64,000 nt of DNA, taken from contig OX457026.1 in NCBI GenBank assembly GCA_949752745.1, forward strand, positions 70,054,591 through 70,118,590, written 5' to 3'. Within the stretch, counting starts at the first letter, position 1; the number at the start of each line of letters is the position of its first letter. Source of the DNA: Protula sp. h YS-2021 (taxonomy: Eukaryota; Annelida; Polychaeta; Sabellida; Serpulidae). Made by a program: the position numbers and the translations under genes. This document shows positions 1 to 8,400 of the stretch, piece after piece. The notes beneath the pieces were generated by a model. The model was given only the letters and a program-made list of their open reading frames with translations. It was not told where the DNA came from and searched no databases.

Positions 1-2
1 GT

Positions 3-36
<34 letters not shown>

Positions 37-283
37 GAAGTTGTAAGAAACAAACAAATAAACAAATAAAAGAAACAAAAAAATATATATATAAACAAAT
101 AAAAAATAAATAAAACGAAGGTCAAGGACACTCAACGTTAAGATAACTAAAGATCAGTAAAGGTTAAGGTCACTATATATGAAGAATAAAGTTAAGCCTA
201 TCATAGAAGACTTTTATAGACGAATGAAATGAGAGAAAAAGAGAGGTATATAAGAAAAAAGTGAAAGTGAGGCATTAGTCAAA
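1..283 (+). promoter_or_regulatory. T-run and promoter of the first left-arm gene
   Basis: A run of 32 T (4-35) is followed by A-rich simple sequence to about 115. AAGGACACT lies at 124-132, a motif shared with other left-arm promoters and the array at 3,990-4,600. A block around 206-227 closely resembles one at 905-935 before the next gene. A TATA box (TATATAAG) at 245-252 lies 39 bases before the start codon. No gene is seen before 284. Confidence 0.6.
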
Positions 284-598
284 ATGAATCGCATTGAGTG
301 CTACAAGTGCTGGGTTATCCTACGGTATGAGGGTGAGCCACACAACTGTCCCGTGGGTCATAATGCTCCACGCCGGTTTTGTTGCAGGAAGTGTGGTGGT
401 CTCCTATGGTACAGTTACTCATCTGTAGCATGGGGGGCTGACTGCACGGATTGCTACTGGTGTGGAGTTAAACTAAAAAATTTGGGTGGTTTTAACTCGC
501 ACCCATTCAAGTGTGTTGGCCGCCCTTTTACCATGGATCAGTACTACAAGTGGCAATGTAAATGCAAGTTCTTGGAGGGTTCAAAGAGCTACTACTAA
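284..598 (+). CDS. Cys-rich zinc-binding-like small protein
   Basis: A 104-aa protein with many paired cysteines (CYKC, CCRKC, CTDCYWC, a late CKC) plus scattered histidines, the layout of a small zinc-binding protein. I do not recognise a named family. The ATG lies 39 bases after a TATA box, the same spacing as in the next three genes, which supports this start. A histone-like stem-loop begins 24 bases after the stop. Bases 422-457 recur inverted, with one mismatch, at the element's right end (18,812-18,847). It is probably an accessory viral gene. Confidence 0.6.
   Translation: MNRIECYKCWVILRYEGEPHNCPVGHNAPRRFCCRKCGGLLWYSYSSVAWGADCTDCYWCGVKLKNLGGFNSHPFKCVGRPFTMDQYYKWQCKCKFLEGSKSYY
422..457 (+). 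repeat. 36-bp inverted-pair repeat, left copy (within gene 1)
   Basis: Thirty-six bases inside the Cys-rich gene are repeated in inverted orientation at 18,812-18,847 with a single mismatch (position 449). The flanks are unrelated, so this is not an ordinary long terminal repeat. Confidence 0.8.
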
Positions 599-621
599 AA
601 ACTATTACAACCAACACCCTC

Positions 622-657
622 GGCTCTTTTCAGAGCCACTATTTCTTAAAAATAAGC
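622..657 (+). promoter_or_regulatory. Histone-type mRNA 3' stem-loop plus AATAAGC (gene 1)
   Basis: GGCTCT-TTTC-AGAGCC at 622-637 is identical to the canonical 16-nt animal histone mRNA stem-loop (6-bp stem, UUUC loop) bound by SLBP. AATAAGC follows at 651-657, 13 bases after the stem, where a U7 histone downstream element would lie. It starts 24 bases after the stop codon of the Cys-rich gene. Use by the host machinery is inferred. Confidence 0.75.
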
Positions 658-989
658 TAAACCTGTTTTTATGTGTGTATGTGTGTGTGTGAAAAAAAAA
701 AAAAAAAAAAAAAATGTATAATTTTATCTTCCAGTTCAAGTACTTTTCCCCTCTCTCCACTCTCACATTTCATGTCTTGTATTGAATATTGCTGAAGGTG
801 AAGGACACTAAGTGAAACCAATCATTCCTTCCCTCTCTCTCCACCCCCACATTTCAGGTCATGTATTCAAGACCATAGAAGGTGAAGGACACTTTAAGTG
901 AAGCCAATCAAGGAAGACTTTTACAGACCAATGAAATAAGTAAAAAATATATATATAAGGAAAAAAAAAGAGAAAGTGAAGCAACAATC
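658..989 (+). promoter_or_regulatory. Promoter region of the 67-aa gene
   Basis: The stretch has no gene. It holds an A run at 691-713, AAGGACACT at 801-809 and 885-893, CCAAT motifs near 816, 904 and 927, and a TATA-like tract (TATATATATAAG) at 948-959. The block 905-960 is a diverged copy of the promoter of the first gene, pointing to duplication of a promoter module. Confidence 0.55.
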
Positions 990-1193
990 ATGTCTTTACG
1001 CCTTGACAGAGTCGGTTTGTTTCATAAGTTTTTTTCACTCGGTGTTCGGAACACAGTGTTTTTGCAGTGTGTTTTAGAATGGCCGGATGAGAATGCGTAT
1101 GACTTATGGAAAATATTTTTCGCTATTGAAATGGCGTTAGGCGGTATAGAAGACTGGATTGAAGAAAACCAGCTCTTTGGGCGGGTTTGCTAA
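990..1193 (+). CDS. 67-aa left-arm protein of unknown function
   Basis: The reading frame is open from 882, but its first ATG lies upstream of the TATA tract (948-959). The ATG at 990 sits about 40 bases after the TATA box, in a leader (GAAAGTGA-rich) that resembles the leader of the first gene, so I place the start there. The product is 67 aa with hydrophobic and aromatic residues and a C-terminal IEDWIEENQLFG segment. No family is recognised. A histone-type stem-loop follows the stop by 22 bases. Confidence 0.5.
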   Translation: MSLRLDRVGLFHKFFSLGVRNTVFLQCVLEWPDENAYDLWKIFFAIEMALGGIEDWIEENQLFGRVC

Positions 1194-1214
1194 TCAATCC
1201 AGAAGAAAAATTAA

Positions 1215-1250
1215 AGCCCTTTTAAGGGCTTCTATTATTACAAAATAAGC
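1215..1250 (+). promoter_or_regulatory. Histone-like 3' stem-loop plus AATAAGC (gene 2)
   Basis: AGCCCT-TTTA-AGGGCT at 1,215-1,230 forms a 6-bp stem with a 4-nt loop in the histone stem-loop pattern; the first pair is A-T rather than G-C. AATAAGC follows at 1,244-1,250, 13 bases after the stem, exactly as in gene 1. Confidence 0.65.
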
Positions 1251-1792
1251 AACATGTGTCTTTAAAAAATTGTATGTATGTGTGTATGTGTATGTGTGAG
1301 TGAATAAAAGTATTTTTTTAAAGTTATACGAGTATTAAAACGTTATGTAAGTATAAAAACAACATTTTTTTTTTAAGAAAAGAAAGAATATATAAATAAA
1401 ATAGAAAAGGGAGCAGCGTTGCTTAACACAAATTGTTGCACATTTCAAAGTACAGAGCAAGAGGCACAGTGACGTAACGTAATTAAGAACCAATCGTCAT
1501 GCCATTTCACGGACAAATAAAATTGTGGTTACATTCAGACTTACTGTAGGCAAGGTCAAGGCCGCTCGGAACGGGTTGAGGTCGTATGTAAATGAGGCTG
1601 CTTTCAGGGTGGGGGTGCTCAATAAAGGTTAAGGCCGGTTAAGACAGGTTGAGGTCACTAATGAATAATACTTATTTCAGAGAACCAATAGTTTTGTAGT
1701 TACGAGAACGAATCAGGTTGGAAAAGGTGGTTTGAGAGGGGGGGAACCATATGAATATATAAAAAAAAACCTGTTTGAGGTGTTTGAGAAAA
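1251..1792 (+). promoter_or_regulatory. Spacer and promoter of the first RING gene
   Basis: No gene is seen. It contains AT-rich sequence, CCAAT motifs near 1,490 and 1,683, several AGGTCA/AAGGTCAAGG-type motifs between 1,550 and 1,660, and a TATA box (ATATATAAAA) near 1,754, about 38 bases before the ATG at 1,793. Confidence 0.45.
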
Positions 1793-2326
1793 ATGGCTCA
1801 TCAAGAGGGAGACCAGATTGATTTAACAGGCAATGAGGAAGAAGATTCTGACAGAGCTATTATGGCTTCTTTTATAAGAAGTCAGGGAGATCGTGCATTA
1901 TCAAGACAGTGGGTGACAACATATTACTTGAATGAGAATGGAGAGCTTATTGAAATGAATATAGGAATGCGGTTTTTTCACCAGAAAAGACTTCGTCTAC
2001 AAGCCATAGAAACAGGAGACTACAGAATGGCATTTTACTTCCATTTCCTGCTAGGATATAAAATGCCTTGCACACAAGAAAGGGAAGAATATCCAGACTG
2101 GTTCAACGCATGGCTGGAGAAGTACACAACACGGTGTTTCATTTGCTTTAAGAAAATGGGACAAAGCAGAGCCTTCACAGAAACATGTTATCATGACCTC
2201 TGCATAGAATGTACTCACCAATGGTGCCATAGATGTTATGAAACTGGACAAATGACCTGCCCCATGTGCCGAACCAACACGAAATTTCAAATTTTTGAGA
2301 CCAGGCAAATGAGAATAGCACTCTAA
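1793..2326 (+). CDS. RING-HC finger protein with SUMO-interaction-like motif
   Basis: The 177-aa product has a C-terminal C3HC4 RING: C115-C118, C132-H134, C137-C140, C156-C159. This fold recruits E2 ubiquitin-conjugating enzymes. Near the N terminus QIDLTG (residues 8-13) is followed by an acidic run, which resembles a SUMO-interacting motif. RING plus such motifs is the arrangement of SUMO-targeted ubiquitin ligases. The frame is open from 1,775, but only via TTG; the ATG at 1,793 fits the TATA spacing. It is a paralogue of the gene at 4,644 (shared GxYRxAF, PCxQERxEYPxW, CFIC). A histone-type stem-loop follows. Ubiquitin ligase activity is inferred. Confidence 0.75.
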   Translation: MAHQEGDQIDLTGNEEEDSDRAIMASFIRSQGDRALSRQWVTTYYLNENGELIEMNIGMRFFHQKRLRLQAIETGDYRMAFYFHFLLGYKMPCTQEREEYPDWFNAWLEKYTTRCFICFKKMGQSRAFTETCYHDLCIECTHQWCHRCYETGQMTCPMCRTNTKFQIFETRQMRIAL

Positions 2327-2349
2327 AAAAAATAAGCAAAAATCCAACC

Positions 2350-2385
2350 GGCTCTTATAAGAGCCATCCACTCTTACAAATAAGC
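2350..2385 (+). promoter_or_regulatory. Histone-type 3' stem-loop plus AATAAGC (gene 3)
   Basis: GGCTCT-TATA-AGAGCC at 2,350-2,365 has the canonical histone stem with a four-base loop and is followed by ATCCA, close to the usual ACCCA. AATAAGC lies at 2,379-2,385, 13 bases downstream. The hairpin begins 24 bases after the RING stop codon. Confidence 0.72.
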
Positions 2386-3192
2386 TAAATCTATTTTGTT
2401 TTAAAAACAGTTTGAGAAAAAAAAATGTGTGAAAGTGTTTTTAAAGCAGTTTGAAAGTCATTGTAAATGTTTGAGAAAAAAAAAAGTTGTGTGAAAGTGA
2501 GTGGGACTTATGACGCTGTCATTACCTCTCTGAACTGTTTCGTCATACGAACATAATTACTTCGCGCTCTTTTGATCAACCGTCTGCTTTGTTGAACTAT
2601 AGCAACCACATACCATTTACTGACCCTTAATCATACTACATCATAATTATAGTTTTATTGCCATCTTTTCCTTTTTTTATTTTTTAAAAAAGTGAAAGAA
2701 TAAATGTATTAGAAAGAAATTAAGTAGAAGCCAGAATTTCTGTTTTAATTCATTAACAAATATCATATATTAAAATCCTTTAAAACATCTTTTTTTCTGT
2801 CTTTTTATGTATAATTATTATAAGTTTCATACATAGTCTTCATTAAAACTGAACATAAAAAAAAATAATTATATAGAAAAAAAAAGCTTATTTAAACAGT
2901 TAAAGTGTTAATTTTTTCAATTTTTTAATGAAATAACGTTAAATTTCATATAGAAAAACTTTTTTTTTTAGTTATTTTAATAAATGTAGTAATAAATAGT
3001 ATCTTTTTGTTTCACATTCCATTTTTAAAAATAAGAAAAACTATAAACCTTTTAAGTTATAAGTGAAAAATAAAATATGAGAAACACAAATCTAAACCCT
3101 CATCACGGTGTTCAACCCCATGTCAGCATGGTTTGCCTTTACGTATGAACTTAGCGTATAAAAAGACGAAACAGTAGGAGGGATGGATAACC
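2386..3192 (+). other. AT-rich spacer with promoter of the TQT-motif gene
   Basis: No coding frame is supported. The stretch is strongly A+T rich with homopolymer runs. A TATA box (TATAAAAAG) near 3,157 lies 36 bases before the ATG at 3,193. Confidence 0.5.
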
Positions 3193-3510
3193 ATGGAACA
3201 CGAATTTTTCAACATCCAGTGTGAGCTGTATAAAATAAGTATAAGACTGCAGAAGCTGCAGCTCATGGCCAAGAAATCGGTGGTGTCGGTCGGTACTCAA
3301 ACCGACCCACCGACGCTGTCACCGCCACCATCAACACCAGCACAGCCGACATTAAATCGACTGTTAGCAGAGCCGCCGGAGAAGAAAATGAAGGTTCCAG
3401 ATTTGCCAACAGTAACCTATCTGGGGCCAGCTGGAGCGGAGAGTAGTCAGCAGGGAAACCAGCTGACTATTCAAACCCTCGAAAGCTGGCTCCAGCAGCA
3501 GCAACAATAG
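3193..3510 (+). CDS. 105-aa Pro/Gln-rich protein with LC8-type TQT motif
   Basis: The N-terminal ~28 residues look helical (FFNIQCELYKISIRLQKLQL). GTQTDP follows at residues 34-39, matching the TQT core by which many proteins bind dynein light chain LC8. Then come a proline-rich linker, a short basic patch (EKKMKV) that could be a nuclear signal, and a Gln tail. The base composition is visibly more GC-rich than its flanks. A TATA box sits 36 bases upstream and a histone-like hairpin 17 bases after the stop. No family is recognised; LC8 binding is inferred from the motif alone. Confidence 0.55.
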   Translation: MEHEFFNIQCELYKISIRLQKLQLMAKKSVVSVGTQTDPPTLSPPPSTPAQPTLNRLLAEPPEKKMKVPDLPTVTYLGPAGAESSQQGNQLTIQTLESWLQQQQQ

Positions 3511-3526
3511 GAAAAAATAACATAAT

Positions 3527-3561
3527 GGCCCTTTTTAGGGCCCCTAATATGTGAAATGAGC
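3527..3561 (+). promoter_or_regulatory. Histone-like 3' stem-loop plus AATGAGC (gene 4)
   Basis: GGCCCT-TTTT-AGGGCC at 3,527-3,542 is a 6-bp stem with a U4 loop, fitting the histone stem-loop consensus. AATGAGC is at 3,555-3,561, 12 bases after the stem. The stem sequence differs from the other three while its pairing is kept, which is compensatory change. Confidence 0.7.
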
Positions 3562-3985
3562 GCTTATTACGAAATTGAATGAAAGGTTTTTTATGTGTGT
3601 GTGAAAGGGCTTATGGTAAAAGACGAATAAATGTTTATTAAAAAAAAAATAAATAAATAAATCAATAAAAAATAAATAAAATAAAATGAATAAAATAAAA
3701 ATAAATAAACATAAATTTAAAAAGAAAGAAAGAAAAAAAAAAAAAAAAAATCACTTTTCTGGAAGTGGTTTAAAAAACATTTTCATCAAACCCTCTTAAG
3801 GTTTAACGTTATGTATGACGTCATTTACCTAAATATTTCAATCATACATAACTTTAAAACTATTAAACCAATTTCAACCGTCTTTTCAACATAATATTCA
3901 GGAAGACCAAGTATTTATGAATGTTATATTCATGATGTCTATATGCTTAGAATTTTTTTATATATTTTAACCTAATTTCTTTAAG
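3562..3985. other. A-rich simple sequence, no gene seen
   Basis: Mostly (A)nT simple sequence up to about 3,750, with a long A run at 3,733-3,750, then unremarkable AT-rich DNA leading into the repeat array. No coding frame or RNA gene is supported. Confidence 0.5.
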
Positions 3986-4600
3986 AAAACTATAACCTTA
4001 ACCTCATTTCGCTAAGGACACTTCATTAAAGTATACATGCACCTTTAACCTAAAAATCATTTCATTAAGGACACTCCGTCAAAGTATACATGTACTTTTA
4101 ACCTTAGCCTCATTTCGTTAAGGACACTTTGTATAAAGTGTACATGCACCTTTAACCTAAAAATCATTTCATTAAAGACACTCCGTCAAAGTTCACATGT
4201 ACCTTTAACCTTAGCCTCATTTCGTTAAGGACACTTTGTTAAAGTATACATATACTTTTAACCTTCATCCCATTTCGTTAAGGATACTTCGTTAAAGTAC
4301 ACATATACTTTTAATCTTGACCCCATTTCGTCAAGGACACTTCGTTAAAGTACACATGCACTTTTAACCTTGACCCCATTTCGTCAAGGACACTTCATCA
4401 AAATACACATATACTTTTTAACCTTAACCCCATTTCCTCAAGGACACATGTACTTTTAACCTTGACCTCATTTCCTCAAGACACTTCGTCAAAGTACACA
4501 TGCACTTTTAACCTTATTTTAATTTCGTTAAAGTGAACGCGTACTTTTAACCTTGACCTCATTTTGTTAAGGTCACATATTTTTTTTTTTAACCTTGACC
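3986..4600. repeat. Array of about ten ~55-bp repeats containing AAGGACACT
   Basis: Units of about 53-58 bp recur about ten times. Each carries a T3AACCTT(A/G)(A/C)CC block, CATTTCGT(T/C)AAGGACACTTCGTTAAAGT and a TACACATGCAC-like block. AAGGACACT is also found singly in the promoters at 124, 801 and 885. The array ends just before the TATA box (4,609) of the second RING gene. By position it could be an enhancer or origin-like repeat comparable to viral homologous regions; that is inference. Confidence 0.7.
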
Positions 4601-4643
4601 TTTCATACATATATAAAGGTATGTAACAAAGCATATGATAATT

Positions 4644-5306
4644 ATGGATAACACTGTGGTTACAAAATATTATTATGGAGAATATGACTTAATAAATAAA
4701 GAAATTAGGAGACGTAAAGAATCAAAAAACGTCATTAATGTAGTGGATTTAACGGAGGAAAAAAAATATAATGCTACAGAGGAAAATAATGCTACAGAGG
4801 AAAATGCTACAGAGGAAAATGCATTAATATCAGCTTACATTAATCGACAGAGTGAAGTTCAACCAATCCGGACGTATTACACTACACTCAAGTTTAAGAA
4901 TAGAAAACTTAAATATATTAGAAAGTCTATGAGTAACTGGACAGAATTAGGGAGAAGACTAAGACATATACAGAAAGGAGAGTACCGATACGCCTTTATT
5001 TATCATATCATTCTTGGTATGGGAATACCATGTAAACAAGAAAGAGACGAATATCCTGAATGGGCTAAGCAGTGTGAGATATACTTGAGTGAAAAGTGTT
5101 TCATATGTAATGGTGTTATGGGATGGAGCCGAGTATATACAATGGCATGCCTTCACTACTGTTGCTTAGAGTGTGCACATAAATGGAATGTACAATGTTT
5201 ACGTGATGGAGTACAACGATGTGCATACTGTCGAACACCAGATAAATGTGTAGTTCTACATCAAAAGCAAATGTTAAAGTGGGGTGACCACATTCTTCAG
5301 TTCTAG
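4644..5306 (+). CDS. RING-HC protein 2 with VVDLTEE SUMO-interaction-like motif
   Basis: From the ATG at 4,644 (33 bases after TATA) the protein is 220 aa; an earlier in-frame ATG at 4,635 is probably too close to the TATA box. VVDLTEE at residues 33-39 is a good SUMO-interacting motif with an acidic tail. A small NATEEN repeat follows (about 43-60). The C-terminal RING is C152-C155, C169-H171, C174-C177, C193-C196. It is a paralogue of the RING protein at 1,793. It has no histone-type hairpin after its stop, unlike the four genes upstream. It is probably a viral E3 ubiquitin ligase, perhaps SUMO-targeted (inferred). Confidence 0.75.
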   Translation: MDNTVVTKYYYGEYDLINKEIRRRKESKNVINVVDLTEEKKYNATEENNATEENATEENALISAYINRQSEVQPIRTYYTTLKFKNRKLKYIRKSMSNWTELGRRLRHIQKGEYRYAFIYHIILGMGIPCKQERDEYPEWAKQCEIYLSEKCFICNGVMGWSRVYTMACLHYCCLECAHKWNVQCLRDGVQRCAYCRTPDKCVVLHQKQMLKWGDHILQF

Positions 5307-5315
5307 AGAGAGACA

Positions 5316-5432
5316 ATGCTTTTTATCATTCCATGTATATTGGTGTATGAATTACACTGTTACAGACAACGAAAACAAATTTTAGCTGAACTGGATGAAG
5401 TGTACGAACAGTTAGAATGGATGACTATTTAG
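5316..5432 (+). CDS. Possible 38-aa membrane-type small ORF
   Basis: ATG at 5,316, ten bases after the RING stop, opens a 38-codon frame ending at 5,432, overlapping the polymerase start by 16 bases. It begins with a hydrophobic stretch (MLFIIPCILVYELHCY) followed by a charged helix-like tail (RQRKQILAELDEVYEQLEW). It could be a single-pass micropeptide or an upstream ORF affecting polymerase translation. Chance cannot be excluded at this length. Confidence 0.3.
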   Translation: MLFIIPCILVYELHCYRQRKQILAELDEVYEQLEWMTI

Positions 5433-8400
5433 CTGAAATTAATCGATTGATTGCTATTGGTGCAACAGCAGAGGTGGATTTTATCGGTATTGAGAATGCT
5501 CTCAACAAGTTAAGGGAAACTAATGTTATGGAGCGTGCAGCACAGGAGGAGGAGGAGGAGGAGGAGGATGAGTATGATTGGTCTCCCTTACCCATCACTG
5601 AACAGGAACTTGATGTATTGGTACATACATCACTGGAGGAGGAGGATGAGTATGTTTGGTCTCCCTTACCCATTACTGAACAGGAACTTAATGTTATGGA
5701 TAGTGCGGTAGTGGAGGAGGAACTTGATGTAATGGAGCATGTAGCACAGGAGGAGCATTTACCAATTACTGATACTAAGTTTAAAGAGCGTGCTGCACAA
5801 ACTGATACTTCATCAATTGAAGACATAGACCCATGTGCTAAAAGACGTATATATCAAGCACCAGGAGGTAAATTGCGTGCACATTTATTACATTACAAAG
5901 AAAATACAGACGATGAGATGACGGAAGAAAATACAGACAATGATATAACACAAGAAAATACAGACAATGAAATAAAACAAGACCATAAGACAAGGCAGAG
6001 AAGTATCATGAAACATCATTGCTGCATATGCAGTCGACATTTTAGCTCTCGTCAGAAGCTACAACAACATCATCAAGCTAATCACCAACGCCTTACTCTA
6101 ATGTGCACAGATTGTGGTAAAATGTTTAACAGTAGCAAGCTTCTCGGACAGCATCGATTAGTATGTAGTATGAGGAACAAACAGCAACGCGTCTCACAAG
6201 TGGGTCGTGGGTATCGAAAAAGTATGCAAAACCATGCGAGAGAAAAGGTGTTTCAGCCTAAAAATGATCATGATATTTTAATGGCTTTGAAGGAATTGGA
6301 ACCTGACATTGAACATTATTTAAAGGAAGATATAAGAGGAGGAATAAAATGGTATGTCACTCTACACGCAGTATATAGGAAAATGGTGAAAAACGATGAA
6401 GGGAATATGTTAGAAAAAACCTATAAAATTTATCAAGGGAGTAAAACATATACTGCACTACAACCTGAGGAAATTCAAAATGCATTACCTGAAGTATTTC
6501 AAACACTACATACAAAGTTTCAAGAATTTGAGCGTGAGGGTTCAGGTTGGCATTTAGATAAAGTGAACAATATTGAAGTGCATACCGCTACATATGATCC
6601 ACTGGTAGGGTCTTCTTATTTACCATTACCCCAACCATTGGTGAGAACACGAGCCATTGTAAACATTAAAAACAAGGACCAAAAGTGTTTTTTATGGTCA
6701 GTCTTGGCACATCTTCATGTGAAACATAAAAATGCAAACAGGATGCAGAATTATACGAACTATGAGAAAGAACTCAACGTGAGCAATATCTCCTTTCCAA
6801 CACCTATACGTGAAGTACCAACCTTTGAGAAGAACAACAGCTTATCTATAAATGTGTTTGGGTATGACAAAAACAATGTAGTACCAATTTATTTGAGTAA
6901 ATATAATTACGAGACACAAATTAATTTATTACTCATCAGCAAGGGAGAGCGCAGCCACTATTGTTTGATTCGGGATTTTAATATGCTTATGCATACACGT
7001 ACGAAATATAGAGGACGTATGTATTATTGTTTCAACTGCCTCCATGCATTTACTCGAGAAGATTTGTTGGATAAGCATAAGGCAGTCTGCATGAAAAATC
7101 AAACACAACGATTGACCTTTCCTGAGAAGGAAGAAGATTTAGTCATTCAATTCAAAGGCATTGCTAAGCAGCAAAAGATACCATTTATCATATACGCAGA
7201 TTTTGAATGCTTTACAGAAAGAGAGGAGGATGGTGTCAAGTATCAACATCATAAAGCAAACAGTTTTGCTTACGTTGTTGTTAGTACTGATGCTCAATAT
7301 TCAAGACGACCAGTACTGTATCGAGGAGACAATGTTGTTGATGTATTCTTACAGAAATTGATGGAGGAAAAAGATCGGATCACAGATATTTTGATGAATG
7401 TGAAACCTTTGGAAATGACACCAGAAAACATTCATGATTTTGAAACTGCAACCACTTGTTTTATTTGTCATGCTACCTTAGGATCTGACCGAGTGCGAGA
7501 TCATGACCATGTCACTGGACTCTACCGCGGTGCTGCTCACAGTAACTGTAATTTACAATACCGTTTAATGAAAAAGAGTCAGGGTCAGGAGGATTCATTC
7601 ATCATACCAGTTGTATTTCACAACTTACGTGGGTATGACAGCCATTTCATTATGGAGAAGATTGGACAGTTTAAGGAAAGTAAACTACGTGTTATTCCAA
7701 ACACCACTGAAAAATACATATCCTTTTCATTAGATAATTTACGGTTCATTGACTCTTTTCAATTTATGGGAGCCTCCCTGCAAAAGCTGGTGAACAACTT
7801 AGCAAACGAAGGTAAAACGAAATTCCATATTATGACATCAACCATTGAAAACAGTCATCAACAAGATTTGTTGTTGAGAAAGGGAGTATACCCATATGAT
7901 TTTGTGGATGGACCTGATAAATTTCATGTATGCAGCCTTCCTCCACAGGACGTATTTTACAGTACATTGACTGAGGAAGGTATCAGTGAAGACGACTATA
8001 AACATGCGCAGAATGTATGGGAGACATTTAATTGCTATACATTAGGAGACTACCATGATTTGTATTTAAAAACAGACGTCATGTTATTAGCTGACGTGTT
8101 TGAAAATTTTCGACAAGTGTGTCTAACCACTTACGAATTGGATCCAGCACATTATTATACAGCTCCCGGCCTGTCATGGGACGCTATGCTCCGACATACA
8201 GATGTTGCATTATCTGTTATCAATGACATTGATATGTATCAAATGATAGAGCAAGGCATTCGTGGTGGAATATCAATGATAAGTCACAAGTACGCCAAGG
8301 CAAATAATAAATATTTAAGTACTTATGATTCCACCCAACCAGACAGCTACATTATGTATCTAGATGCAAATAATTTATACGGTTGGGCAATGAGTCAGCC

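Noticed and set aside
1..40. T-run at the window start as a reverse-strand poly(A) tail of a retrogene
   Set aside because: No gene or retroelement features lie next to it; A and T runs are common throughout the left arm.
882..989. Start codon at 882 for the 67-aa gene
   Set aside because: It lies upstream of the TATA tract and within promoter sequence duplicated from the previous gene; the ATG at 990 fits the spacing of the neighbouring genes.
622..3542. Bacterial-type intrinsic terminators
   Set aside because: The hairpins are followed by mixed sequence rather than a T run, the genome is animal, and stem and loop lengths match the histone element.
3986..4600. CRISPR array
   Set aside because: The repeats are contiguous and diverged, without unique spacers, in an animal genome with no cas genes nearby.
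5425..5826. 133-aa Ser-rich frame on the - strand
   Set aside because: It is the shadow of the acidic GAG/GAA-rich repeats at the start of the polymerase.
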